The notes below the pieces were generated by a model that was not told where the DNA came from, did not search any database, and worked only from the letters and a program-made list of their open reading frames with translations. Of a DNA stretch of 53,771 nucleotides, positions 44,495-53,771 are shown piece by piece. Position numbers and translations under genes: made by a program. The stretch is from contig LBPS01000004.1 of assembly GCA_000990325.1 (NCBI GenBank), positions 1 to 53,771 on the forward strand, written 5' to 3'. This DNA comes from Candidatus Nomurabacteria bacterium GW2011_GWE2_34_25. GTDB lineage: Bacteria; Patescibacteriota; Minisyncoccia; Phycocordibacterales; UBA9973. Within the stretch, counting starts at the first letter, position 1, and every line of letters begins with the position of its first letter.

Positions 44495-47089
44495 TTATAA
44501 TTTAACCTTATCAAGTTTGCCAATTTCCGCTGCTACTTTTAGTGCATCATTTATAAATTGATCATTTGTTTGTGGAAGGTACATATTATCACCTGGTAAT
44601 GGCTTTATTCCCGTGACACTACTTAACTTGTGTAAATAATGATGTAATGGTTTATATTCATCTGAGACCTCACCAACCTTGAGATGATACAATTTATAAG
44701 CATCCATATTCTTTGCTTCATGCCAATTTTGATCTTCGTAATTATTTGGGAAAATTTTATGTATATTGTGATTGCTAACTCTTTCGATTTGCCTCATCTC
44801 TTTGCTTGTTAGTTCATGATGTGTGGAATCTTTTACAGAGTCGGCATCTTCTTTAGTGGCAGGTTTAACAGGATGCTCATCTGGATTTTTGTGTGGGGCG
44901 CCAGTTTGATCTTCACTATTATTCTTTACAGGGGTTTCAGCATGTTTGGAAACTGCTTCTTCTTCTGGATGAAGATAAGTTGTAGGATCTTCATTGTACT
45001 CTCCTCCAGGTGTTATATGAGGGGTATCTATTATTGTACTTCCTTCTACTGTTTCTGGTAGTCCATTTGGACCTAAGTGTGGAGTATTGGTTATTTCAGG
45101 ATTTGAACTTGGTGTGTTTGTAGAACCTTCAATTTTGGTTCCCGAATGATCTGAATCAAACATCTTTCCATCATATTTTTCAATTGTTTGTTCTGTTCCC
45201 TTGGTTTGAATCAAAACATGATCTTCACCTGTTTTAATTTCATGAAGGGTTAAATTCCCGTGGCTATAATTTAAAGTTGAACCTTTTAGAACAAAAGCAC
45301 TCTCTTCTGGATCATTTGGATTGTACAATCCAAGGCGAATTGCTTGGTGAGTGGCATCTGTTTTCATGAATTCCTGATCCTCTTGAGGGGCTTTTGATAT
45401 GTCTGGATATTCATGACGAATTTGTTCCTTAATATCTAATATGGTTTGGATAGCTCCCTTTGAACTGAAATCAACACTCACGGTTTTATCTGTACCACTT
45501 GCATCACTTTCAATTTTTACTGCTGGTTCACTTTTAACACTCGTAGTATCTTTTACTTCCTCCGTTTTTGCTTCAGCTCCAGACTTAACATGCTCCGTAT
45601 CTTTTATTTCTGTTGCTTGTTTAACCTCTGCCGTATCTTTTACTCCTTCACTTTTAACCTCTGCCGTATTTTTTATTTCTACTGAGTCTTTTGTTTCTGT
45701 TTTTATTTCAACCCCACTTTTAACCTCTACTGTATCTTTTATTTCCACTGAATCTTTAATTCCTGCAATCCCTGCTTCAGTTTGTTTGGATTCCACTGTA
45801 TCTTTTACTTCTGTAGCATTAGTTTCTACCTGGTTATCTCCAAAGGCAGATTTTATGTCAGCATTGGACATACCCCCTGTATGATTTTTTAATTCTGATT
45901 CAGAAAGTATTTTACCTCCTGCTCCGCTTCTCATGTGAGTTGCATCCTGTTGTTCCCCTGAATCAGTTTCACTACCCATAGCATGAGTCATTGTTTTTAA
46001 TTCAACTTCTTTATCATCTACAATTGCTTCTTCTTGTTTTATTCCCAACTCTGTTGGTTGATCAGTTTTCATGTGATCATGAATCTCTCCTGAGACTTCA
46101 AGTGCGAGGCCACTTATGACAGAACCTACTGTCAATTTAGATGCTCCATCTAGTAATTTACCCCAGATTCTCTGTCTTTTATATTTATTGAATATTTTAG
46201 TGTATTCCTGTTCAATTTGTTTGATACTATCTTCATTCAATTCTCTATTTTCTGCCTTTATTTTTTTAAGAAATTCATTTTTTGCCTCTTGTTCTCTTGC
46301 GAGTATCTTTTCATCTGTGAATTTCCCGTTAAATTTTTGAGACAATAGTCCTAAGGCAAAAGCACCTCCAGCAGTTGCACCAGCTGCCAATCCTGCAGGA
46401 GTGAGAAATGCGGCTCCAACAAATCCGATTCCTATCACTTTTGGAAGCCATTTTTTAACTTTATCTGAAGCACCACTGTTGCCAATGATATCCATAGAAA
46501 CTCCCATTCCTAGGCCAATACCCAGTTTCATTCCAATTTTCGAGAATATTCCACCAGCCAGAGATGTTGCTGTACCTATATCATTTTCTGCAAGTTCTTG
46601 TACTCCTACGGAAGAGATTAATCCTATTAAAGCAAGATTAATTCCCATCTTGGTCATTCTTTTTGCAAATCCTTTTGGACCAGCTTCTCCTTGTCCAAAT
46701 TTTTCCCATTTGCTTAATCCTCGAAGTACACTACCTCCAAATTTATTAGCTTCCAGCTTCGCTTTATTTACTGCTTCAGCATCAGCAATTAATTGCTCAA
46801 GTGTTTTTATTTCTTCCGGAGAGATTTGACCTGAGGTTGGTTCTGGATTAGGATTAGCTCCCTTGTTTTCTGTGTCTATTGGGGGCTCTTTATCAGTATC
46901 TCCTCCCTTACCCTTATCCTTTTCTTCCCCTGTTGGATCTTTATCTGTATCTTTATTTATGGGCTCACTTGATTTTTTCTTTTTCTTATCAAGAAGTGCC
47001 TGTGCCATAGCTCTAGCCTCCTCCAACTCTTTCCTTGTAGCAGATATTTCGTCATCTATATTTGGTTTTTGTGTTTGTCCTGTTTCCAT
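44495..47089 (-). CDS. Large low-complexity protein with Gly-rich hydrophobic region and EVKDT/EIK repeat segment
   Basis: Coiled N-terminus, hydrophobic GxxxG-rich block, EVKDTVESKQTEAGIAGIKDSVEIKDTVEVKSGVEIKTE... repeats, His-rich C-terminal domain. Confidence 0.7.
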   Translation of the reverse strand: METGQTQKPNIDDEISATRKELEEARAMAQALLDKKKKKSSEPINKDTDKDPTGEEKDKGKGGDTDKEPPIDTENKGANPNPEPTSGQISPEEIKTLEQLIADAEAVNKAKLEANKFGGSVLRGLSKWEKFGQGEAGPKGFAKRMTKMGINLALIGLISSVGVQELAENDIGTATSLAGGIFSKIGMKLGIGLGMGVSMDIIGNSGASDKVKKWLPKVIGIGFVGAAFLTPAGLAAGATAGGAFALGLLSQKFNGKFTDEKILAREQEAKNEFLKKIKAENRELNEDSIKQIEQEYTKIFNKYKRQRIWGKLLDGASKLTVGSVISGLALEVSGEIHDHMKTDQPTELGIKQEEAIVDDKEVELKTMTHAMGSETDSGEQQDATHMRSGAGGKILSESELKNHTGGMSNADIKSAFGDNQVETNATEVKDTVESKQTEAGIAGIKDSVEIKDTVEVKSGVEIKTETKDSVEIKNTAEVKSEGVKDTAEVKQATEIKDTEHVKSGAEAKTEEVKDTTSVKSEPAVKIESDASGTDKTVSVDFSSKGAIQTILDIKEQIRHEYPDISKAPQEDQEFMKTDATHQAIRLGLYNPNDPEESAFVLKGSTLNYSHGNLTLHEIKTGEDHVLIQTKGTEQTIEKYDGKMFDSDHSGTKIEGSTNTPSSNPEITNTPHLGPNGLPETVEGSTIIDTPHITPGGEYNEDPTTYLHPEEEAVSKHAETPVKNNSEDQTGAPHKNPDEHPVKPATKEDADSVKDSTHHELTSKEMRQIERVSNHNIHKIFPNNYEDQNWHEAKNMDAYKLYHLKVGEVSDEYKPLHHYLHKLSSVTGIKPLPGDNMYLPQTNDQFINDALKVAAEIGKLDKVKL

Positions 47090-47110
47090 AAGTTAGTTAT
47101 TTATTATTTG

Positions 47111-48442
47111 TTATTCTTTCGACTTAGAATCTTTTTCAAATTGTTCTTTTAATTTTTTCTCATATTCTGTTGATTTTTCTTCATAAATTCTGGTGGCTTC
47201 ATTGTAACCATGTATATCATCTGCTATGACTTCTTCTCCAGGTCCTAGTATTTTATATATTGCATTATCTGAATATGTATCTATACCATCTTTTGTTTCG
47301 ATCGCTTTTGCATTTTTGATAACTTTAATAAAGCCCAGTATATTAAATTCAAAAAATACTTCACCATTATTTATTCTTTGCATGAATGTATAATTCATAC
47401 GATAGTTATCGTTTGCACACTCTCTGAAATCCAAGAGTGATGTCTTTTCTCCTCTATTTCTAGTTAAAAGAATTTGATTGTCGGACTTTTCCATCGCATA
47501 ATAAATAAAAGGTTTTTCCTCTCGGTCTTTTTGGATTTCTTCCTTTTCTTTCTTGAATTTTTCTACGAAAGTCCTCCTTTCTTCTTCTAGTTCTAATATT
47601 TTATTTTCTCTTTCCGTTATTTGTTTTTTAGTCCTCTCTATTATATAAGGTATTTCTGATAGCCTTTCGTTGAGTTCTTTCTTGAGATATGGCTCCCAGT
47701 TGGATATCCTTTTGGTAAAACTATCTAATTCTGATAAGTAACCATAGACCAGATTATCTTTTGCCCAAACGAATGGTTTGTAGAATTTTATAGATTTTAT
47801 TTTTTCTTTTATGTATGTTTTAGATTCATTTTGTCTATCTATGCGTCTCTGTCTTTCCTTGTTGTCTTCTTTGTCAGACTCTATTTGAAAGGTTATCTTT
47901 TGAATTTTGTTTTTTATTGTTTCAATTTCTTCTGCACTTAGTTCTTCTGTTTCCAATTCGTTCATTTTTGTTGAATTATCAGACCCTTCTTCTTTGTTTT
48001 GCTTGCCCTCTCTCTCTTTTCGAGCTTCAAGTTCGGCAAGTTTTGCCTCCAATTTATTTATAGTAGCTAAAATATTTTCCAAGGCTTTTTCTTCCTCAGC
48101 AGTTAGTTCTTCTTCATTTTCTTCTTCTGCGGTTACCTCCCCCTCTACCTTAATTTCCTCCTCAGTGTTTTTAGTATCAAATGTTTTATTTATTTCCTCT
48201 TTTACTTCTTTTACTGTTCTCCCCTTTCTTTTGCTTGGTTGCTTTTTGGCATCCTTTTTACCTGCTGGTATTGTTTCACCTTCCTCTTTTTTCAGAGGAG
48301 CTGTACCTTTTACCCTAGCTAAAATAGCATTTATTGCTTCCGTTCCTTTTTGAATAGTTTCAAGATCTTGAGTATGCTGGAGCTCTCTTTCTTGTATTTT
48401 GTCTGCTGCTGTTTGAGGTGGCTTGTTTGGTGTGTTGTCCAT
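47111..48442 (-). CDS. Coiled-coil protein of unknown function
   Basis: 443 aa, Glu/Lys-rich heptads. Confidence 0.65.
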   Translation of the reverse strand: MDNTPNKPPQTAADKIQERELQHTQDLETIQKGTEAINAILARVKGTAPLKKEEGETIPAGKKDAKKQPSKRKGRTVKEVKEEINKTFDTKNTEEEIKVEGEVTAEEENEEELTAEEEKALENILATINKLEAKLAELEARKEREGKQNKEEGSDNSTKMNELETEELSAEEIETIKNKIQKITFQIESDKEDNKERQRRIDRQNESKTYIKEKIKSIKFYKPFVWAKDNLVYGYLSELDSFTKRISNWEPYLKKELNERLSEIPYIIERTKKQITERENKILELEEERRTFVEKFKKEKEEIQKDREEKPFIYYAMEKSDNQILLTRNRGEKTSLLDFRECANDNYRMNYTFMQRINNGEVFFEFNILGFIKVIKNAKAIETKDGIDTYSDNAIYKILGPGEEVIADDIHGYNEATRIYEEKSTEYEKKLKEQFEKDSKSKE

Positions 48443-48499
48443 AAATTTTTTATAATGCTTTTAATTGATTATCTTCAATTTAAATTTTTTCGACTTTTA

Positions 48500-50707
48500 T
48501 TATTTTATATCCCTCAATAATTCTTCAACATTTTTTACTAGTTCAGGGTTTGATCCGTCCCTTTTTGCTATATTGTAACGTTCTATAATCTGTGTTGCAA
48601 TCTTGTGATTGTGTTTTCGTGTAAGCATATCTGTAACCTCTGTATTATTATCAAATTGTTTTATTTCCTCATTTTTTTCTGCAATAAAACCAGAAATTCC
48701 TGCACTTCCAAAAGATTTGAAAAGCTCCACATCATCCTTCGGTATAACTTTTTCAAGAGTAGCAATTGCACTCTCGGGATCTATTTCCTCTTCAGGAGTT
48801 TTAGGGACACTAGTTTCAATTGCTCCTTTTGCTTTTTCCTCCTCTTCCAATTCTGCCTTCAGTAGCGCCATATCAGACTCATATTCAGCCACTCTTTTCT
48901 TGGCAGACTCAATTGCAAGAGCGAGCTCATCTATCATTCTTTGCTCTTCGGCTGTTAATTCTATTGTATCGTTTTCAGGTGATATCTGGTCTTTACTATC
49001 TTCGCCCTCAGATACATCGTTGGGATCTGAAAGTTCTACGGGATTTTCAGTTCCGTTCTTTTTAATTACTTGTACCTTTTCTTTCTTTATTTTAAAATTC
49101 GAACCTTTTATTGTTTTAGGATCTATAAAGTACAATAATTCTGCTTCTGTTATTCCGTCTTTTATTTTCCCAAACAAGAAGGTGCCTCGCACTTCGATCG
49201 CACAACCTGGATATTTTTCGTTTATTCTATCGGCAACCCCTCTTAAATTTGGTGAAGTTGAATTAATAAAAAACTTCTCTTCTCCTACTTCTTGGTTCCA
49301 GTTTACAAAGCTATCACACCCCGTAGCTCTTGTTCCTATAAAACCTAAATTATTAGCTATTTTTACTTTAAATTCTGTATTGCCAGCTGTTTTTACTTTT
49401 CCATGATAATTATAATAAACTATATTCCCTATGTTAGTATTTCTGAGATTTAATTTTTCCTGTTTGGCATATCTCTTGGAATCCTTTATTCCCTTGATGG
49501 TTTTTACCGCTCCGTCTATGTTTAATTCTCCCTTGCTTTTGTCCCCCTCTTTAGCTCTCATACAAAGCTCAGCAATTGTGAATTTCCCAGCTTCAGTCTG
49601 GCCTAGTTCACCTTCTAATTGCTCCTTGGTAAATGGGATAGAAGGATTTTCTATTTTTCCTGATAGTATTAAATCTTGCAATACTTTAAACGGTATCTTT
49701 TCTGCTATAGCATACAGAGTATTTGGCCACACGTTTTCAAAATATTCTTCATTGAAGATTTTGTCTCCTTTTTCATTTTTGTTATCTAGATAAGTTAGGT
49801 TGTCTAACTCAACAACAAAATTAACCATTTTTTCTAACTCAGGTGTACTTTCTATAAGTTCTGCTTTCTTCAAAAATTCGTACATCATTTTTGAACCAGA
49901 GGTAGGCTCTCTTTTTCCAGATCCATGATGGTCGAAACGAAGAGTCGTAGTCTCTCCATCCTTTTCAAATTTCATCCAAGTTCCTCCAACATCAAGGAAA
50001 ACTCTGACCCCTTTAGTTTTTACTGCAGGCTCTGTTTCTCTCTGTTTAGTATTTATGATAGTAGCCACGGCTCCATCATTATAGATTTCGTTTAAATTTC
50101 CACCTTTGGATTTATTTAGTAATTCATTGGCAAACTTACTATCAACATCCTGACTAAAGGTATCAATCTTGCCACTCCTCTCTTCTAGTCTCTTTTTTTC
50201 TTCATCTGTAGTGAATAGCTTTCTCTCGCTATTTAGTATTTTTCTTTCTCCTCCTCTTACGATAATTTCATCGATTTTATTATTTTTAAATATATCAATT
50301 GCTTCTTGTTCAGAAATTTCTCTACTTTTTGGTTTTAATTCTATTTTTTTAGGTTTTTTTTCAAGACCTTTTTGTCTATTTTTTGTTTTTTCTAAAGCTT
50401 TTTCTAAATAAGTATCAACTACAGTATCTGTAATTTTTAAAGAAGCAGCCATTCGCTCCTTCTCTTTTCTCTCCAGATAGCTTTCGAGATCTTTGTCTTT
50501 ATTCCCTGTTATAGTGACTTTTACTTTTTTTTCCGCCTTACCGGTTGTAGTTTCTGGCTTTTTCTTATCTTTTACCGGTATTGTTTCTTCATTTTTAGTT
50601 ATCTCTGACTCACCCTCTATTAATGGCTTAATCTTCTCTAGCTCAGCTCCCATTTCAGCGAACGAATTACCCTTTATTATTCCTATAGGTTTTTCCTTTT
50701 TGTTCAT
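48500..50707 (-). CDS. Large protein with a possible DHH-phosphoesterase-like domain and coiled-coil
   Basis: VRVFLDVGGTWMKFEKDGETTTLRFDHHGSGKREPTSGSKMMYEFLKKAELI ... MVNFVVELDNLTYLDN; coiled C-terminus. Confidence 0.6.
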   Translation of the reverse strand: MNKKEKPIGIIKGNSFAEMGAELEKIKPLIEGESEITKNEETIPVKDKKKPETTTGKAEKKVKVTITGNKDKDLESYLERKEKERMAASLKITDTVVDTYLEKALEKTKNRQKGLEKKPKKIELKPKSREISEQEAIDIFKNNKIDEIIVRGGERKILNSERKLFTTDEEKKRLEERSGKIDTFSQDVDSKFANELLNKSKGGNLNEIYNDGAVATIINTKQRETEPAVKTKGVRVFLDVGGTWMKFEKDGETTTLRFDHHGSGKREPTSGSKMMYEFLKKAELIESTPELEKMVNFVVELDNLTYLDNKNEKGDKIFNEEYFENVWPNTLYAIAEKIPFKVLQDLILSGKIENPSIPFTKEQLEGELGQTEAGKFTIAELCMRAKEGDKSKGELNIDGAVKTIKGIKDSKRYAKQEKLNLRNTNIGNIVYYNYHGKVKTAGNTEFKVKIANNLGFIGTRATGCDSFVNWNQEVGEEKFFINSTSPNLRGVADRINEKYPGCAIEVRGTFLFGKIKDGITEAELLYFIDPKTIKGSNFKIKKEKVQVIKKNGTENPVELSDPNDVSEGEDSKDQISPENDTIELTAEEQRMIDELALAIESAKKRVAEYESDMALLKAELEEEEKAKGAIETSVPKTPEEEIDPESAIATLEKVIPKDDVELFKSFGSAGISGFIAEKNEEIKQFDNNTEVTDMLTRKHNHKIATQIIERYNIAKRDGSNPELVKNVEELLRDIK

Positions 50708-50913
50708 GTTTTTAATTATACAACATATCTCTTATTTTTGTCAAAAAAACCTGTGATATATATAAATAAGCATAGATTGTGGCTTGTTTACTTGTTGTGC
50801 ATAACTATGTTGACTAACATTAGCGTATGGGCTACCCTTATAGATAAGACCTCTCAATAAGGGGTCTATCATACTGAAAGGCCAGAAAAGCTTTATTTTG
50901 TAAGCTTTACCGA

Positions 50914-52152
50914 ATGATTGTAACAATTATGCCTATAAAACAAAATTCAAAAGATTCTATTGGTGACTTGCCTCCACAAAGAACCCAAAAGATGAAAATA
51001 GCTATATTTTTTAAGTCCTATAATATTAAGGCTTATTCTTTTGTTTTACTCATGTCACTTTTTGCTGGTATACCCTCTCTGGCCAATGCCGGCTTTTTTA
51101 ATGATTTAATGACAAGTATTGTTGGGTCAAAGGTTCAAGCAACGGAAATAAATAATGACATTGTTCATAATTCACAGAATGTACCATTTATAGAGACTTC
51201 TATCGATACTGATATGAAGAATTCGGGTAGCGGTTCATATGTTTCCATAACTCTAGATGGAGCTATTATTCCAGATAATTTAACGGGAACAGACGGAGAA
51301 GAAAACTCATATATATCTTCATCGGACAAGATTACTACATATACAGTGGTAAAAGGCGATACTATCGGAGGAGTGGCAAGTAAATTCGGTATATCTAAGA
51401 ATACTATCCTCTACGCCAACACAAACATCAAGAATAACGCTTTAAAAATAGGGCAAATACTTACAATTCTTCCTGTAGATGGCGTGCCTTATACTGTGAA
51501 AAAGGGAGATACTATATCCTCAATTGCCAAGGCTTATAAAGCAGATGCTAAAGATATCTCCGAATATAATGATATTTCAGACAAGAATTTAAAGATTGGG
51601 GAGAAGATCATAGTTCCAGGCGGTACTGTTGTGAAGAAAGTTGAGACTCCTCGCCCTATTGTTAAAGATCAGAAAGATTCGGTGGATGTAAAGGTATCAG
51701 TAGGAACAGAAGATAAGACAGAGAAATCTCAAGCAAGTCCAGAACAAATATCTAGTGGTAATGGTATTACTGGCGATTACATTTGGCCATTCCCTAAGGG
51801 TGTAGGTAGGGTGTCACAGAAACTCCACGATGATAATGCTTACGACTTTGCTGCACCAAAGGGTACTCCTATATATGCGATACAAGATGGTAAGGTTCTC
51901 ATTGCTGATGGATCGGGTTATAATGGAGGATATGGACTCTATGTAGTTGTTGACTTTGATGATGGGGCACAGGCTATCTTTGGTCATATGAGTAAAGTGT
52001 CAGCAAGTGTGGGTGAAGTAGTAAAGAAGGGTGATGTCATAGGGTATGTAGGTTCGACAGGTAGATCCACAGGTAATCATGTTCACATTGGATACCGTGG
52101 TGGTAAGTCAAATCCATATCGCAATTTACCTAAAAATAGCAATGGGTTATAG
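50914..52152 (+). CDS. LysM and M23 (LytM/NlpD-type) peptidase-domain protein
   Basis: Two LysM motifs (YTVVKGDTIGGVASKFGISKNTILYAN; YTVKKGDTISSIAKAYKADAKDISEYN); M23 YDFAAPKGTPIYAIQDGKVLIAD...GNHVHIGYR. Confidence 0.92.
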   Translation: MIVTIMPIKQNSKDSIGDLPPQRTQKMKIAIFFKSYNIKAYSFVLLMSLFAGIPSLANAGFFNDLMTSIVGSKVQATEINNDIVHNSQNVPFIETSIDTDMKNSGSGSYVSITLDGAIIPDNLTGTDGEENSYISSSDKITTYTVVKGDTIGGVASKFGISKNTILYANTNIKNNALKIGQILTILPVDGVPYTVKKGDTISSIAKAYKADAKDISEYNDISDKNLKIGEKIIVPGGTVVKKVETPRPIVKDQKDSVDVKVSVGTEDKTEKSQASPEQISSGNGITGDYIWPFPKGVGRVSQKLHDDNAYDFAAPKGTPIYAIQDGKVLIADGSGYNGGYGLYVVVDFDDGAQAIFGHMSKVSASVGEVVKKGDVIGYVGSTGRSTGNHVHIGYRGGKSNPYRNLPKNSNGL

Positions 52153-52168
52153 TATTGAATTATAGTTT

Positions 52169-52504
52169 ATGAAACAAAAAACAATTGTTTTAATAATTTT
52201 AATTTTTGTAGCGACAGCTTCCTCTTTTGGAGTTTTAGCTTCTGATGGTTACTTGAGTAAAAAGAAAGAAGAAAGTAAGGTTCTGTCAACTACACAACAG
52301 GCCCTCCCAGCTTCTGTAGTTTTAGCAAAGGAAAATACCACAGCAAAAAAACCCACAGTTACCAAACAGGCTACCACAGTAAAGAAAGGCCCAGTGAAAA
52401 AAGCCGTAGTAAAGAAAAAGCCCGTTGTAAAAAAGAAAAAAGTAAACCTCAATCCCCCAGTCTTCACTCCCGCCACCGCTCCCTACTCAGCAAAGAAGAG
52501 ATAA
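52169..52504 (+). CDS. Small secreted Lys/Ala/Pro-rich basic protein
   Basis: Signal-like N-terminus then KKPTVTKQATTVKKGPVKKAVVKKKPVVKKKKVNLNPP. Confidence 0.6.
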   Translation: MKQKTIVLIILIFVATASSFGVLASDGYLSKKKEESKVLSTTQQALPASVVLAKENTTAKKPTVTKQATTVKKGPVKKAVVKKKPVVKKKKVNLNPPVFTPATAPYSAKKR

Positions 52505-52572
52505 GAAGAATAATTAACCCAGTAGGTGATTTTGGTAAATCATGATTACCAATTACTAATTAAAAATTGAGA

Positions 52573-52617
52573 AACAAGAAAGGGCTCGTCAGCTAAAGCT
52601 GACGAGCCCTTTCTTGT
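52573..52617. terminator. Strong bidirectional terminator (aacaagaaagggctcgtcagc-taaa-gctgacgagccctttcttgtt)
   Basis: Near-perfect long hairpin with T-rich 3' arm, between convergent genes, flanked by ATTACCAATTACTAATTA/TAGTAATCAGTAATTTGTAATTA arms. Confidence 0.9.
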
Positions 52618-52648
52618 TAGTAATCAGTAATTTGTAATTATTAATTAC

Positions 52649-53771
52649 CTAGTATATTTCCTTCTGATAGCAACTCTCACAATATATTATATCTAATTTA
52701 TCTGGGCTGTAAGTTGTTTCAAACTCATTCTCACATCCTTCTTTCATACAAGACCGATGATACAATTTCATCCCATTTCTTTTTTTCATTCTATCTTCAT
52801 GTCTACATTCGAAATCTTTATGAGGTAAAGGTAATCCCATTTTTTTATAAAAAGTTAATTCAGCTTCAACTATTTTGAAATTCTTATTACAGGATTCACA
52901 AATCAATACTTCATCTAAAATATTTTCATTGACATCGTTTATAGAGTTAAGGATTTCTCCTTTTTTGATTGTTTCTTTCCCAAAAGTTCCAGTTGTTTTA
53001 TCTTGCCATTTATACCCTCTCTTGAGAGCTTCTTCTTTAGTAAGTGGGAAGAAATCATGAATTAAGGATTCATTGTAAGCAAATGGTGCAACTTCAGGTG
53101 GAAAGAATTGTCCAAAGTCTTTTTCATTTTTTCTCTGCTCATCAATCTTTTCTTTAAATACCAGATACTCTTCTTTCTCATATTCTTTATTGAAAATCAT
53201 GTAATTCCCCTTTCGTACAGAAATACAACCAATACCGTTTGATAAATGATGACAATTGTCGCAGTATTCAACTTCATTACAATAGAATACAAAAGCAGAA
53301 TTTTTTAATTTACTTCCTTGTAATGCCCCCATTACGTTATATATAAACTCTGGTTTATCGTAAGCATTATTGCAGTCCATACTATCCATTGCACCATCAA
53401 TATCTTTCATGTATGAACAATTTTTAGCATCGTATGTATCAAAAAGTTTTACCCCTTCTTGGCAATTATGTAAATAATCTCCAGTGACATTGTGACATTT
53501 CGTCTGAGTTGCGAATTTTTTAATAGTTTTATTTTTTAATTCCTCGAATTCTTTTTTAGCCTGCTCAATACTTTCGTAATTTTTTAATATTTCAGATTTT
53601 TTCTTTTCGTATTCTTCTTTTGTATATTTTATATTTAATATTGCGTTTGAAAGATTTCTTCCATTTGCACAAAAAATACAATTGTTTGAATTTTTTAGAT
53701 TATAACAAAACAATAAATCAGTAGAATCTTGGCATTGTAGAGAATACATACACTTGAAACATTTTCGGCAA
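52649..53771 (-). CDS. Cys-rich CPR-type protein, partial (frame open to right edge)
   Basis: Frame continues upstream of track Met as CRKCFKC-MYSLQCQDSTDLLFCYNLKNSNNCIFC...; C..C pairs and YMIFNKEYEKEEY motif; C-terminal CESCxK and ESCYQKE zinc-ribbon-like segments. Confidence 0.75.
   Translation of the reverse strand, partial: CRKCFKCMYSLQCQDSTDLLFCYNLKNSNNCIFCANGRNLSNAILNIKYTKEEYEKKKSEILKNYESIEQAKKEFEELKNKTIKKFATQTKCHNVTGDYLHNCQEGVKLFDTYDAKNCSYMKDIDGAMDSMDCNNAYDKPEFIYNVMGALQGSKLKNSAFVFYCNEVEYCDNCHHLSNGIGCISVRKGNYMIFNKEYEKEEYLVFKEKIDEQRKNEKDFGQFFPPEVAPFAYNESLIHDFFPLTKEEALKRGYKWQDKTTGTFGKETIKKGEILNSINDVNENILDEVLICESCNKNFKIVEAELTFYKKMGLPLPHKDFECRHEDRMKKRNGMKLYHRSCMKEGCENEFETTYSPDKLDIIYCESCYQKEIY

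Noticed and set aside
48609-49406. 265-aa plus-strand ORF
   Set aside because: Antisense to the convincing 735-aa coding frame; Ser/Phe-rich composition typical of the complement of Glu/Lys-rich coils.
1-53771. tRNA or rRNA genes and insertion-sequence transposases
   Set aside because: None recognised by eye on either strand; a tRNAscan/ISfinder run would be needed to exclude them formally.

Overview
The window looks like an AT-rich chromosomal segment from a Patescibacteria/CPR (Parcubacteria-like) genome. It carries the replication-origin neighbourhood (rnpA-rpmH / dnaA-dnaN-DUF721), housekeeping genes (holA-like, polA, tsaE, pilB/gspE-like, ruvB, ruvC, tyrS, PBP1A, yidD, yidC, khpB/jag, rsmA, uvrD/pcrA), and a long minus-strand cluster (about 22.7-41.0 kb). 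That cluster resembles a reduced type IV secretion apparatus: PrgI-like, VirB4-like, VirB6/TrbL-like, a VirB2-like/lytic-transglycosylase fusion, and large Asp/Cys-repeat surface proteins. A second block of large coiled or low-complexity proteins lies at about 44.2-50.7 kb. The strongest non-protein signals are: (1) a probable ~140-nt minus-strand ncRNA at 11580-11723 with a near-consensus sigma70 promoter, closing stem, bulge hairpin and T-tract, 6S-like in layout; (2) a three-copy dispersed structured element (about 11.45-11.57 kb, 42.08-42.18 kb and a diverged inverted copy at 41.9-42.05 kb) with compensatory stem changes; (3) a two-copy Y-shaped hairpin next to DnaA-box-like sequences near ruvC and dnaA; (4) paired inverted-repeat leaders around the start codons of the two leftmost genes; (5) a pattern of -10 boxes 6-8 nt before start codons, suggesting leaderless mRNAs. 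All calls come from reading the sequence; no database search or folding program was run.
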